NCBI GenBank assembly: GCA_903632075.3
Contig: CAHIKZ030001779.1
Span: forward strand, 1,574,001 to 1,638,000
DNA length: 64,000 nucleotides
Origin: Acanthosepion pharaonis
Taxonomy: Eukaryota > Mollusca > Cephalopoda > Sepiida > Sepiidae
Reading direction: 5' to 3'
Position numbers and translations under genes: made by a program
The notes under the pieces: generated by a model
Told to the model about the DNA's origin: nothing
What the model saw: the letters and a program-made list of their open reading frames with translations, nothing else
Databases searched by the model: none
Part shown: positions 1 to 10,884 of the stretch, in pieces
Position numbering within the stretch: the first letter of the stretch is position 1
Layout: each line of letters starts with the position of its first letter

Positions 1-698
1 ATAAAATATTATTAATTTTATGTTTTGCAGTATTGAATAAATGTTTTTGTTAGTAAACAGTTGATATTTACATTTGTCAAGTATCTGTACATCATTTTAT
101 TTTGAATTTTAAATTTGGAAGCCATTTTACTGAAACTACAATAGTATCAAAGAAGATGAGAGCAACAACATGATGTGCATAAATTAATATTCATTGCAAG
201 ATAATTGAGAATGCCTATACCATTTAATTTAGTCTTGCAATTAAAAGTTGCTGGAAAGAATGAAAGCAATGGCACACATAAATAATGAACATCATGTTTA
301 ATTTACTCAACCAAGAATTTATATGAAAACAGAACTGGATAAACATATATGTTAAATATGCATCCATATTGCAGTGGTTAGCATACTAAACTAAAAGCTC
401 AGTAATTGGGAAATATTTTTTTACTGAGCACTCCAAAAATGAAATTGTTTTGAAACTAATTGCTTGTGGAAAAATAAGAACAATCAATATATCTTAACCA
501 GATTCATTTAGAATGAGCCAGCTTTTTCTCTCTATATATGATAATGGTGGGATTAGGTGTTTTCTTATAAGGAAACATTCAGCATACATTGATCAATGAT
601 CTAGCATTACTGTTGGTTTTTGGGAAAATAGCTTTCACAAGTCTACTGTTATTGCTTTTTCTAGTAATGACAGTGGAAATCAAGAATTTTAATATTTT
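1..698. other. AT-rich sequence, nothing recognised
   Basis: I see no coding stretch, repeat boundary or RNA gene here. A short tRNA-like stretch near 370-400 (containing 'gcagtggttagcat') could be a SINE scrap, but I cannot find a matching B box. Confidence 0.4.
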
Positions 699-1118
699 TT
701 TACACTATTTAACATTGTTCAGACTGTTGTCCTCATCTTTACTGTCATATTCATGATGTTTCGGCCATTGTATGCTCTAACATTTTTCAGGTGATATAAA
801 TTGGAATTTTGGATGGCACTGGTTGAAGTAATCTAATGACTTAACTCAAAGAGTTGTGAGTTCAATACCTGGCCACAGCAAGCATGAACAAAAATTTGGA
901 GGGTTCAGTTACTAAAGGAAATAACTGAAACTGAGATATCCAGAAAAGGCATGGCACGTGGAACTAGAACAATTTACACTAGTGGATGAAATAAAGTGTT
1001 CGGTTCGAAATTTTAACATATATCATCTGAATGTCAAAGTGTACAACAGCCAAAATGTTATGAATATGACAATAAAGATGAAGACAACAGTCTGAGCAAT
1101 GTAAACATTGTAAATTGT
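699..1118. repeat. Foldback repeat with tRNA-like core
   Basis: The segments 699-813 and 1003-1118 are imperfect inverted copies of each other, about 75% identical by eye. For example, 'cagactgttgtcctcatctt' on the left matches the reverse complement of the right arm. The ~190-bp centre holds a B-box-like 'gagttcaatacc' near 862-873, which suggests a tRNA-derived SINE body. This could be one foldback element, or two inverted copies of one repeat. I see no coding potential. Confidence 0.55.
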
Positions 1119-1264
1119 TACAATACCTCATCTCAGAAATATAGAAAAATCTTGATATTTATATAAAAACAATAATATCAATTAACAAGTTTTGACCATC
1201 CAATAAAAACCATTTCATTTATTCTGTTTGCTGCAAACAAAATCTTTAACACAATTTTTTCTAC

Positions 1265-1682
1265 CCTTTTTTGTATGAATGTTTGATTGATAGATTGATT
1301 GTTTTTAATTGCTTATCAACCATTTGCAGGTTATTTAAAGTCAGAAAATATTTTAGATTGCAACAATTTTTTGAGATAATAATAAGTTACTGAGTTCCTA
1401 CTAATTAACCCATAGTTAGAAGGAGAAGAGGTGGATTCATGCCTTTCCCAAGGGTATTTGCATCTAAGTGAATATAATGAACCTGACTGGAATTAGAAAT
1501 TGGAGATTCAAGTTCCTATTCCAATTCCAAGCTGTCATCCATTACACCATCTGCACAACCAAGCTCACAGCACCCAGTATTCCCAAGCAGTCACCCATCT
1601 TGGTACTGACTAGAGTCAACATTGCTTAACTTCACTGATTATATGAGAACCAATGTTTCAATATGATATGGTTATAAGCCAT
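1265..1682 (-). mobile_element. 5S rRNA-headed composite SINE, copy 1
   Basis: Read on the minus strand, this ~420-bp repeat begins with a 5S rRNA-derived head (1680-1561). A tRNA-like segment follows (A-box-like 'tggtgtaatgg' near 1540), then a unique tail ending in 'gattgatagattga'-type sequence. A second long copy lies at 52,925-53,306, a shortened one at 21,205-21,385, and a headless fragment at 2,965-3,098. 5S-derived SINEs (SINE3 type) are transcribed from an internal pol III promoter and move using LINE proteins. The 5S-tRNA composite structure is my reading of the sequence, and I do not know a name for this family. Confidence 0.7.
1561..1680 (-). pseudogene. 5S rRNA-derived SINE head (decayed)
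   Basis: The reverse complement follows 5S rRNA over its whole ~120-nt length. It keeps 'gtgaagttaagcaatg' (5S: gaagctaagcaggg), 'cagtaccaagatgggtgac' (5S: tagtacttggatgggagac) and 'tgggaatactgggtgctgt' (5S: tgggaataccgggtgctgt). The GC pairs of real 5S genes are widely replaced, so this is a diverged SINE head and not a functional 5S gene. Confidence 0.75.
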
Positions 1683-1690
1683 ATGAATGT

Positions 1691-2290
1691 TTGAGACTGT
1701 GTATTGTTATTATTATACAATGATCATTTCCATTTTTATCACAACATATTTTATTTAATTCAGTCAGTGCTTATTTTTTTAGCATTTGTTGTTTTTTTTC
1801 TTTATGTCCAGTGTAATATAAGACTTTGTAATTAACAACTTTCTCCATTGATTTGATGTATTCTTGTCTTGTCTGACCAAAAAATTTGAACACATAACTT
1901 TCATGAGACAAAATCAGTACTTTTACCCACTGGCCGAAATCTGATAACTTTGAAACCATAATACTAAATCTTTTTTTAAATTTTTAATTAGAGGCTCCCA
2001 TATGTTTCTGACAATAATAGGCTTGCTAAATTGATATTTTGATCACAACACAGCTGCTGTTTCTTTTAATTATCTTAGCTTAGAAAGTTATTCATTGTCT
2101 AGTATTTTAACATTGTCCTCCGGGGATTTGTGTTCCTCTCTCCATCCATACATGTTCAACTAATCCTGATTTCATAGTCTCTCCTTGAGTTGTGGCTTTT
2201 TGAGGGTTTTCAAGCCTTATTTTTAGTGTGTAGTTGATTTCACCTTCACATTCTCTCAAGTACTTGTGATACTTATTATTGACTATATGT
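1691..2290. other. Unrecognised AT-rich sequence
   Basis: The only open frame, 1771-1959 (-), starts at a non-ATG codon, has no recognisable similarity and looks random. Nothing else is seen. Confidence 0.4.
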
Positions 2291-2294
2291 ACAT

Positions 2295-2509
2295 CTAACC
2301 AAAATAATTAAAGTTATCCCAGCATGCAACAGAAAACTTCTTGCCTGAAAATGAAATCACACCCCAAAATCCTGAATACACTCACTTCATTAGCAATCCT
2401 CAAATAGTCAAAACATTTACTTCCTCTCGTTGCCTTGACACCTTGCTTTGTCATAAGACAAAGTAACTTTCTTGCCCTATCACATGCAACCATAAAACAC
2501 ATAACTAAA

Positions 2510-2510
<1 letters not shown>
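2295..2510. repeat. Interspersed repeat A, copy 1
   Basis: Sequence starting near 2300 ('ttatcccagcatgcaacag') is related to 10,885-11,110 ('ttactcccagcatgcagca'). Both continue for about 200 bp into sequence rich in 'cataaaacaca'. The family is unknown and could be part of a LINE or SINE. Confidence 0.4.

Positions 2511-2511
<1 letters not shown>

Positions 2512-2571
<60 letters not shown>
2512..2571. repeat. (CA)n microsatellite
   Basis: About 30 uninterrupted CA units. Confidence 0.97.
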
Positions 2572-2572
<1 letters not shown>

Positions 2573-2964
2573 AGTACACAGAAATAAATAAAATTATACA
2601 ATTTTAATTTACAATTTAACATGCTATCAGTGTTATTTCCTTGTATGTTTTCATTCCTGTGAACACAAGGCTATCCCTTCTCGTATGATGTGAGTGACCC
2701 AACAAGGTGGGTCTCTAAACTGATGTTGATTATTCTATTCCAATGTTGCACAACCAATAGATTCTCTGAAGTTTTTCATCATGTCTGATGCAAGAAAAGT
2801 GTGAGTAGAGATAACAGAGTTACAACCCAAGGAGAATGATTTTGTTTTTTTTAAAGCTTATAAGCCCTTTAAAACCAAAGCATAAACCATTTAAAAGTGA
2901 AGCATATTTTTAAGACAATGATTTTAACAATGCTTTTTCCAGATACATGTCCTATTATTTAACT

Positions 2965-3098
2965 TATAGTTCAAGGGAAAAGAAATGAAGAGTATTTGCA
3001 CATAAGTAAATGTAACCAATTCAACTGGAATTTGAACTTGGTTCTCTGATTTCTTATTCTGAGTCGCTATCCATTACACCATTTGCACATCCCAACAC
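2965..3098 (-). mobile_element. Composite SINE, headless fragment
   Basis: This matches the tRNA-like body of the 1265-1682 SINE ('gtatttgcac..aagt', 'ctatccattacaccattt') but lacks the 5S head. The minus strand keeps a good B box ('agttcaaattcc') and an A-box-like 'tggtgtaatgg', so the tRNA-like part is clearer here than in the headed copies. Confidence 0.6.
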
Positions 3099-3109
3099 AA
3101 GGGGAAAGA

Positions 3110-3985
3110 TGGCAATTATTATTCTTCTACTCTGAGAAAAGATGCTGACAATGACAAAAATTATGAGAATAATCTACTCTGCTAAAACATGCTAAAAGAA
3201 ATAATGAAGATTACCAAGAAAGATGGCCATGTGGAGAAAGGCTCAAGGGTACAGTAGGTGAAACTAAAACATGGATTCTTTCTGCCTTATTTTTAATTAT
3301 GGCTAATGATTAAAATGCTTTCATTCTACAGAGATCAAATATTTTTAAAAGAAAAGTAAAACATGATAATCATTTTAAAGAGATACAATCTGAATAACTA
3401 TTGCTCTGCTTATATGAAAAAAGGGAATGAAGCTATCATTCAGAATATTTGAAATGATCAAATATAAATATAGAGAAATTAAGCAAAAATGTTTTTGTCT
3501 CTAAGTAACATCAAAGGATGTTTCTGGATCTATAAAAATATCTTTTTGATCTTTTTTTCTAGTCAAAAGAAGAAATTATCTCCTACGATAGAGTATATAA
3601 GGAGAAAAAATTCTACATCTCATTTCCTAAGATAAACTAAAGATGATTTTTTTTCATTTCCCTTTGCAAATTCTTGATAAAAACACTAGAAAGCCAGATA
3701 TATAACTTATTATAATCCCACAATTGTTTTAATGATTTATTTAAATAAATCTTACATGGCTCTATATTGGGGAGAGCAATAAAACTTTATGAGTATAAAA
3801 GTTGTTTAATCCTGACTAGGACAAAGTGACAGCAATAGTTTTACTCCAAACAATGTAAGGTAATCTTGCTCATAATTACATACAAGTCAACTGATAAATT
3901 TCCAGGGTTTTTTTATGTTTTGTCTTTTCTTAAAATTCAGATATTTACATAGGAAATTGAAGGAAAATAGAAATCATTTTGTCTA

Positions 3986-3987
<2 letters not shown>
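3110..3987. other. Unrecognised AT-rich sequence
   Basis: No coding similarity, repeat boundary or RNA gene seen. Confidence 0.4.

Positions 3988-4068
<81 letters not shown>
3988..4068. repeat. (TA)n microsatellite
   Basis: About 40 pure TA units. It ends exactly where the tRNA-derived SINE begins. Confidence 0.97.
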
Positions 4069-4072
<4 letters not shown>

Positions 4073-4485
4073 GGCACATGGCTGAGTGATTAGAACAATC
4101 CCTTTATGACCATGAGACCCAGGATTGAATCTCACCATGTTCAATTTGCCAGGAAGGAGACTTCCTGATGTTATCAGAATGTATCGAGGTTGATCCCAGC
4201 ATGGGACACCTTTGGAAAGTGCCTGAAAACCATACCACGGGTTGACCCAAGCCTTGTGAATGAGATTGGATAAACAGAACCCTTGGAGGCTGTCAACAGC
4301 TGTGTTAGCACAAAGCCACAAGTCATTGTGGATAACACACTCACATCCAGAAACTGTAACTAAGGTCTGCTCAGCATTGTTGCAGTATAAACCACAGGTG
4401 GGCTCTGTGGGTGCTGAACGAGTATCTACAATACGGTTTGGTTAGCCACTCTAGTAGACGGGTATCCTCGAATATGAGTGGCCAA
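4069..4485 (+). mobile_element. tRNA-derived SINE
   Basis: The 5' ~70 bp are tRNA-like. They hold an A box ('tggctgagtgatt', about 4079-4091), a loop-like 'atgaccatgagac', and a B box ('ggattgaatctc', about 4122-4133). A ~340-bp non-tRNA body follows. The unit lies exactly between two (TA)n arrays, consistent with insertion at an AT-rich site. Octopus genomes carry several tRNA SINE families (for example OR1 and OR2); assignment to one of these is a guess. Open frames across it on both strands are incidental. Confidence 0.65.
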
Positions 4486-4486
4486 C

Positions 4487-4525
<39 letters not shown>
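4486..4525. repeat. (TA)n microsatellite
   Basis: About 20 TA units between the SINE and the left inverted repeat of a DNA transposon. Confidence 0.95.
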
Positions 4526-4529
<4 letters not shown>

Positions 4530-5073
4530 GAGCCAAGAGTAGGCTTTCACTTAGTGGGTATGTACTTTACATTTTTTAAAACATTTTATTACATTTATAT
4601 TTATTTGTTACAGTCATATTTGTTCAAAACTATTTTGTTTAACACTTTACTTACATTTTGTAGCACAGTTTAATCTCTTAAGTGCTCAAAATTTCCTCCT
4701 TCACCATTGCACCATTCCTCAAACCTCTCGAGAATACTATGACACACAACACGACACAAATCCCAATCTGCATCAATTTCAATATATACTTCTGAGATGT
4801 ACACTTTTAATTCGTCCACTGTGTGGGGATTTCTCCCATAAACCTTGCTCTTTACTACACCCACCAAAATGGTGTTGTCAGGTGAATATGGTGGCCATTC
4901 AATGCTGTCTCTTCTTCTGAACCAACGCTGTGGATAGGTTTGGTTAAGGTAGTCCCTTACTGCCAAAGCATAATGGGGGAGGTGGTCCTTCTTGCTGAAA
5001 GAACAGTTCAGTGAAGTTAGAATTAAAATGTGAAACAAATAGTGAAACAACTGTAAGCTTACTTTTGGCCCAT

Positions 5074-5075
<2 letters not shown>
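4526..5075 (-). mobile_element. Short Tc1/mariner-superfamily element with TIRs
   Basis: The ends are inverted repeats. 'gggtgagccaagagtaggct' on the left aligns with 'ggatgggccaaaagtaagct' read inward from the right, differing at four positions. Both ends abut TA, the usual Tc1/mariner target. At 550 bp the copy is under half the ~1.2-1.3 kb of a complete element, and only the C-terminal part of the transposase frame remains. The flanks are (TA)n arrays on both sides. Confidence 0.7.
4670..5050 (-). pseudogene. Transposase C-terminal fragment
   Basis: The frame is open for 126 codons on the minus strand. It reads like the C-terminal half of a Tc1/mariner-superfamily transposase: 'KKDHLPHYALAVRDYL' corresponds to the Q-D-G-A-P-P-H-Y catalytic block, followed by 'RRRDSIEWPPYSPD'. 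The last catalytic acidic residue, expected soon after SPD, is missing ('NTILVGVV'), so the protein is dead. The N-terminal DNA-binding half is absent. The first residues of the open frame are probably not native. Subfamily is uncertain. Confidence 0.65.

Positions 5076-5118
<43 letters not shown>
5076..5118. repeat. (TA)n microsatellite followed by (TG)n
   Basis: About 20 TA units starting at the transposon end, then a short (TG)n to about 5140. Confidence 0.93.
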
Positions 5119-5122
<4 letters not shown>

Positions 5123-5144
5123 TATATGTGTGTGTGTGTGTATC

Positions 5145-5820
5145 AGTCAACTTATTTTAGTAAAAAGAGCATCCCAAGATGCAAATTACAAATTGCATAT
5201 ACCAAAACAAAATCAAGTGCAAACATTTAAATATCTGGGAAATATTTTAACAGTGGATGGAAATTCAAAGGGACATTGGGATAGCAAAAGATGCCTTCCA
5301 AAAGCTAGGCAAGATGTTATCAAACAGAAATATTTCATTAGAAACAAAGAAAAGATTACATAATTGTTACATAATATCAGTCTCCCTACATGGCAGTAAA
5401 TATTGGACAATCTCCTCACAAATGAAGGAAAAACTCAAAGCAAGAGAAATGTAGTTCTACAAGGATGCTGAGGATACCATAGACAGAACATGTGAGCAAT
5501 GACAAAGTTTTATAGAAAATATAAACAAAAAGGACATGTATACTTAACATCAGGAAGAGATAGTTGAAATTTTGATGGCACATAATGTGGAAAGAGTGCT
5601 TTGAAAATTTGATACTCACAACACATACTGAAGGCAAGAAGAACAGAGGAAAGCAACACATAACCTACCTAGCAGGCTTGAGTTAATGGATGGTGGAGCA
5701 AAGTTTAGGGGAGATAACAAAACGACAAAATTTATTAAGAGCTAAAAAGGACAGGAAATTGTGTAGAATGATGATTGCCAACTTCGTGAATGGACACAGC
5801 ATATAGAAGAAGAAGAATCA
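5145..5820 (+). pseudogene. RTE-type LINE, RT C-terminal fragment
   Basis: Two overlapping frames carry the region just after the RT active site: 'QVQTFKYLGNILTVDG' in one, then 'DIGIAKDAFQKLGKML' and 'YWTISSQMKEKLKA' in the next. The same blocks occur in order at 9,960-10,200 (+), on the minus strand at 13,950-14,330, and in decayed form at 51,230-51,490 (-). At least one frameshift lies near 5270. The copy is truncated at both ends and runs to about 5820 ('atagaagaagaagaatca'). In intact relatives this is ORF2 of a non-LTR retrotransposon. The RTE assignment is tentative. Confidence 0.65.
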
Positions 5821-6502
5821 TATTATCTCTCTTGAAGGGCATAGGACAAGAAAAACAGATACATCAAAAGTTTCCTTCAGTTGAGTAAAAGTTAATGATT
5901 AAATTACTAAATAATTGAGGAAATAAAGTGAATAATTGAGTAATAGTTCTGTGTTTTTTGATCCTCATGAGAAAACAATATAGTTGCTCAGAGTAAAGTT
6001 ACAGAGTTGACCAGATTAGTGGAATAAAACATTGAAAAAGGAAAGGTTTAATAATCATAGATCTCTCAGCAAATCCATGGTATTAATAATGACTTAAATA
6101 TATAAATTATAATGAGAGTTTAAATGAAAATAATACCTTGAATTCTGAATTTTAGGTCATGCATAGAAAACAATCTTTTACAAAATCTTATAAAAAGAGA
6201 CACAGAAAGAAAAAGACAAAATAAAAATCAGGTATTTGAATGAATCATCTAAGATTCATTTGATGTCAGCATTTAAATATCTTGAAAATTTATCGATTGG
6301 CTTAAGAGCATTTTTATAGACCTAGTGAAGTGTAAAGGAGATAGTTAAAAAGACTTGAGATTATGTCACAAGCCATTTTAAGAAAATATATCAAATAAAC
6401 ACATAAAATACAAATATTTGTACAGGGTAATAATTTAAGAAAAAATTAAAATAATTATTTGATGTCGATGAAAGCAAGTAGAAGTTATGATAAGTGAAAT
6501 TC

Positions 6503-6576
<74 letters not shown>

Positions 6577-8275
6577 CTTAAGAAATTACATGATATTACT
6601 TTATCCTAACTGAAAAGAATTACAAATGAAAAATAGCAAAATTTTAGTAGAATAAGTTCAATGTCTTGGTAATAAGAACATTTTCCTCATTATTTGCCAT
6701 GCTAAGGACAATAGCAGAAATGTATTCAAAATCTTGAGTGAATTCTCCTTATCCAAAGGAGAATTCTGGACTATTTCAGAATTAACTTTGAAGAAATCAA
6801 CAATAGTATTTCTGTCTATACAGTAGAAAATTCTGTCAGTTCTTTAAAAACCTAAGAATTAATAATTTTTAGCCTATTAACAGGTCTTATGGGGATTGCA
6901 TAATATATACTGTTAGTAGTTTTAATTAAAATAATAAATAAATAAAAACAAATAAAAGTAATTAAAATAATTATTAAAAAGGAAGTCATGGGTCAATCAT
7001 TATCTATTCTTTTTATCCTAATAATCTTCACTTCCTACCACTTCCTCTTTAATTCATTTCCTACGAGTTCATTCATCATAACAAATAACAGTAAAAGCTA
7101 CTACCATGAATGCCTCTCGAGCCTTGTATTGGGTAAACTTTAGTGTAAAAAAAAAAAAAGAAACACTTTCTCCTGTTAAAAACTGGAAGTCTCTATTCTT
7201 AGTTTTTTTTCCCAATTTTTGACTTGCCAAAGAAAAGCAAAAAATTGCTCCAAACAGATAATGGCTTCACATACCCTGCTTGGAACAATACAAACATTAC
7301 TAGAATCTGAGTAAAAGAACATGAATAACAGTAAATAGATCCAAATTCTGAATTATTTCATTACAAACTCACTGGCTCGTATTCAATCATTTCTTCTTGA
7401 ATTCTTGATTATTTTCACTAGTTTATTTCTTCTTTCAATAAATGTTGTTTTGTGTTATACTTGTTATATTACAAGTCCTTTCTTCTCGTTTTCATTCATT
7501 TGTCTGAAATAATTACTTATATTCCTATTCTCTGATAGAAATCTTTGTAGAAAATTTCTCTCACTGACCAAATCAATGATTAAGAAGTTGATAGACTTCA
7601 TTGCACACATACTACTCACATAATGGAGACAGGCTAGCCACCTATAGCTGTAAACAGATTTTTATATCAATCAAAACAATGAAAAGAAAACTGCTATCAC
7701 TGGGATGAAAAAAAATGTTGACATTTAGAGAATTAATTCAAGGTAACCCTAAGAAAAAAACACAAAAAAGAAGATGTAAAGCTGATACAGAAATCATTAC
7801 AATGAGAATGGAAATAAAATATCAAAATCTGAAATTAAGAAACAATAATGTCACAATAGTGTTACATTCAGTAAACAAGGAAGAAAACTACCAAAGTAAA
7901 AAAATGACTTTGCAAAAAATATTGGTCATTTTTCTGCAATGGAACATTTTATTTTCATTTGGAATGGTAACAGTAATGCTAATATTAGGCATTTCCTTAT
8001 AAGGAAACATATGGTTTGTTGCTTGGTTGTTGGGTGACAACACAATTATAAATTTCAATAACAATTTTAATCCTACATTATTGAATTGACAAATATGATA
8101 GCAAAATAAATAACATTTATTGAAGAATAGTGTGTCTGTATTTTTTGTGGATTCAGATGAAAATATGCAGAACTGTTACCCAAAACATACTTTTTACATG
8201 CTATCATTTAAAGAAGAAATTTCTTCTGTACAAGCAGCTATCACCACAAGTTCTTCTCTTGAATTTATGCAGAAT
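5821..8275. other. Unrecognised AT-rich sequence with one (TA)n array
   Basis: I see no protein similarity or repeat boundary here apart from the TA array at 6506-6572. The open frame at 7715-8002 (+) is Lys/Asn-rich and shows nothing recognisable. Confidence 0.4.
6506..6572. repeat. (TA)n microsatellite
   Basis: About 33 TA units. Confidence 0.96.
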
Positions 8276-8383
8276 TTTGTTGAATTTATATGCACTAATG
8301 GTATAAAATTTTATTGAATTTATACACACTAATGGTATAAAATTTTGTTGAATTTATAGGCACTAATGGTATAAAATTTAATA
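8276..8383. repeat. 34-bp tandem repeat, three copies
   Basis: The unit beginning 'tgaatttatatgcactaatg' starts at 8281, 8315 and 8349. The copies differ at only a few positions, mostly in the bases after 'ttata', so the duplication is fairly recent. It lies about 200 bp upstream of the likely 5' UTR of the RTE LINE. Confidence 0.9.
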
Positions 8384-8559
8384 TCCAGCAAAAAGGGTCT
8401 TCTGTATCTCACCAATACAATTTCATTGAAGAATGTATTTAAAAGAATGATATTAATTTTTCCAGCTACCCCACTCCAAGTCTTGCAAGTGAGGTGGTAA
8501 GAATGAAAAATAAGACCTAACAAAGGGTGTAAGAACTCTCAATGAATCAATGGCCAACT

Positions 8560-8836
8560 AACTAGAGGTGGAATCTCTATAAACTACTGTGGAGAAGGCA
8601 ACAGTAAACCACTTTACTATTAATCCCAAGAAATATCATGGCAAATAACACACAATATGAAACCTAACGGTATGAAAGGGGTTAATTCTATAAGAATTAA
8701 CTCAGCCGGTAAGGAATAACATGTGCAACAGGTGTCATCTGACTTTCATTCAGCAACTGCTAGTACAAATGTTGTAAAGGGTATAAAATTCTTTGGAACC
8801 TATCCTTCGCCTGGAAAGGAGCGACATGAGTGACAG
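8560..8836 (+). promoter_or_regulatory. Probable 5' UTR of the RTE LINE with a repeated unit
   Basis: Two related stretches about 104 bp apart precede the endonuclease frame. One contains 'acatgtgcaacaggtgtcat' (near 8719) and the other 'acatgagtgacaggtgtcac' (near 8823), and both lead into '..actgct'. Repeated monomers ahead of ORF2 are common in LINE 5' UTRs and can carry promoter activity. This role is inferred from position only. Confidence 0.4.
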
Positions 8837-9605
8837 GTGTCACCAGACCATTATCTTGTGACTGCTCACATCAAACAAAAAATAACTCTTGGGACATGGA
8901 ATGTTCAGACGTTGAACAGCTTTGGCCAGTTAGATAATATAAAACAAGAGATGAGTAGACTAAAAATCAACATCTTAGGTGTATGTGAAACTAGATGGCC
9001 AATAAATGGAGATTTTGTCAGTGACAATCACAGGATTATTTACGTAGGTGGAGAGAAAAATGATGAAGGAGTAGGATTGATACTAGATCAAGAATTCAAG
9101 AAATTCATTCTGGGATACTACCAATTATCTGAAAGAATTCTGGTAGTCAAACTGAAAGGAAAGCCTTTCAACATAGCTATCGTAATAGTGTATTCACAAA
9201 GTAAGGAAGAAGAAATCAAATCTTTCTACTCCATGCTGGACAATGCCAAGGCTCATTGCAAATCATTCATGGGAGACCTGAAGCAGGGAGAGGGCAGAGG
9301 ATATAGCCGAAAAACTTGGACTAGGAACCCGTAATAAATATGGAGAAAAATGGATACAGTGATGCTCAGTCATTGACCAGGTAATAGCCAACACATGATT
9401 CCAAGAATATCTGAGATGATTATGGACATGGAGGAGCCCAGGAGGAAAAACTAAAAACCAAATTGATTTTGACTACATAACTATTAATAAAAGATTCAGA
9501 AATGTAATGGTTTACTGTAAAACCTACCCAAATGCCGACTGTGGAAGTGATCATTACTCTGTTATATGTAAACTAAGAGTGAAACTATGGAAACTGAAGT
9601 AGCCT
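8837..9605 (+). pseudogene. RTE-type LINE, AP-endonuclease region
   Basis: The frame 8837-9334 reads as the N-terminal apurinic/apyrimidinic endonuclease-like domain of a non-LTR retrotransposon. It has 'ITLGTWNVQTL' (metal/active-site strand 1), 'INILGVCETRW' (catalytic E) and 'GVGLILDQEF'. After frameshifts the domain continues to 'SDHYSVICKL' near 9548-9580, the conserved SDH block at the end of the fold. The endonuclease nicks the target DNA to prime reverse transcription. This copy joins almost directly to the late RT region at 9743, with the fingers/palm section missing, so it cannot be functional. Confidence 0.7.
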
Positions 9606-9742
9606 AATGCAGCACCCAAATTTTAATACAACTCCTGAGTGACCCATACCTGAAAGAAAAATATATGGACAGTGTAAAAAGAAGATATGAGGGACAAAAT
9701 GGAAATGAAAACTTGAAATAAGATGCACTAAGAGAATCTTTA

Positions 9743-10560
9743 GTGACATCAGCAAACAATATCTGTAAATCCTACCAGGATCTTAACAACATAAGATACA
9801 CAGATGACACAGTGCTGATAAAAGACACAGAAAGGAAATTAAAAAACCTCCTACAGAAGGTAGTGAAGGAGAGTGAGAAGAAGGGACTAAGCATAAACTC
9901 CAAGAAAACAGAATGCATGGTCATCAGTAAAAGGATGAGCCTGAAATGTGATTTGCAGGTTGGGAACACTAAAATCAAGCAGGTGCGGAAATTTAAATAT
10001 CTGAGATCTGAAGATGTATTGGGATGACCAAAGATGCATTCCAAAAGCTAGTCAGAGTATTACAAGACAAGAAGGTTTTGTTGGTAACAAAGAAAAGCGT
10101 ACTGAACTGCTACATGATATCTGTCCACCTTTATGGCAGTGAATGTTAGACAGTCTCCTCAAAGATGAAGAAGAGACTTCAGGCAATGGAGGTATTGGTT
10201 CAACAGAATGGTGCTAAAGATACCATGAACTGAACATGTGAGCAACTATGAGGTTTTAGAGAAGATGTAAACAAGGAGGAAGCTCATACTTAACATCAGG
10301 AAGAGGTAGCTGAAATTTCTGAGACACTTAATTAGAAAGGTGGGATTGGAGAATCTGATACTCACTGGGTGGATAGAGGGAAAGAGAGACAAGAGAAATC
10401 AACATATAACATACCTAGCAGGCTTAAGCAAGTTGATGACAGAATAGGGTTTGGGAGAAGTAGCAAAAGGACAAAACATATTGAGAACTACCAGGGATAG
10501 GAGGAAGTGGAGAGCCATGCACTTAATGCTGGGGACAGTTATTCAGGTTTGATCATGACC
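9743..10560 (+). pseudogene. RTE-type LINE, RT active-site and C-terminal region
   Basis: The frame 9743-10027 contains the RT motif as 'IRYTDDTVLIKDTE' (normally YADD), then 'LLQKVVKESEKKGLSI', 'KKTECMVISK' and 'QVRKFKYL'. A frameshift near 10,020 moves the next block ('AKDAFQKL' type) into another frame. The element continues with decayed thumb and tail coding to about 10,560. RT motifs A and B are absent because of an internal deletion just upstream. It is the same family as 5,145-5,820, 13,600-14,875 and 50,960-51,500. Confidence 0.7.
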
Positions 10561-10564
10561 AATT

Positions 10565-10880
10565 TCCTCAGACAAAAGCATGATACCTTGTAAGGCACTG
10601 AGAAATATTTAGCTAATATTACAGCATAATGAAAAATGAAACATATTAAAAGTGATCATGGCATACTATAGAATTTACATGTAAAGAGTTTGAATCACTT
10701 CTTATTCAGCATGAAAAATATGTTCCCTATTCACTTGTAGGGATATTATTATTATTAGCAAGATTGTAAGGTTTATTATTAGAAATAAATAAAATAATAA
10801 TAATAATAATGAAAATTACAAATAAAATAAAACAATAATATTTAAACCTTGTTTAAAATAAATTAAATAAAAATAATAAA
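10565..10880. other. (AAT)-rich sequence
   Basis: Low-complexity AT-rich DNA with degenerate AAT and ATT runs near 10,748-10,850. No gene seen. Confidence 0.5.
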
Positions 10881-10884
10881 ATTA

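Noticed and set aside
1561..1680. Functional 5S rRNA gene
   Set aside because: Too many substitutions, including loss of stem GC pairs, and it is embedded in a repeated SINE structure.
2314..2622. Frame with a long Cys-Val repeat
   Set aside because: Translation of a (CA)n microsatellite.
3986..4321. Frame with a long Ile-Tyr repeat, also seen at 22,801, 42,342, 42,373, 49,193 and 49,491
   Set aside because: Translation of (TA)n arrays.
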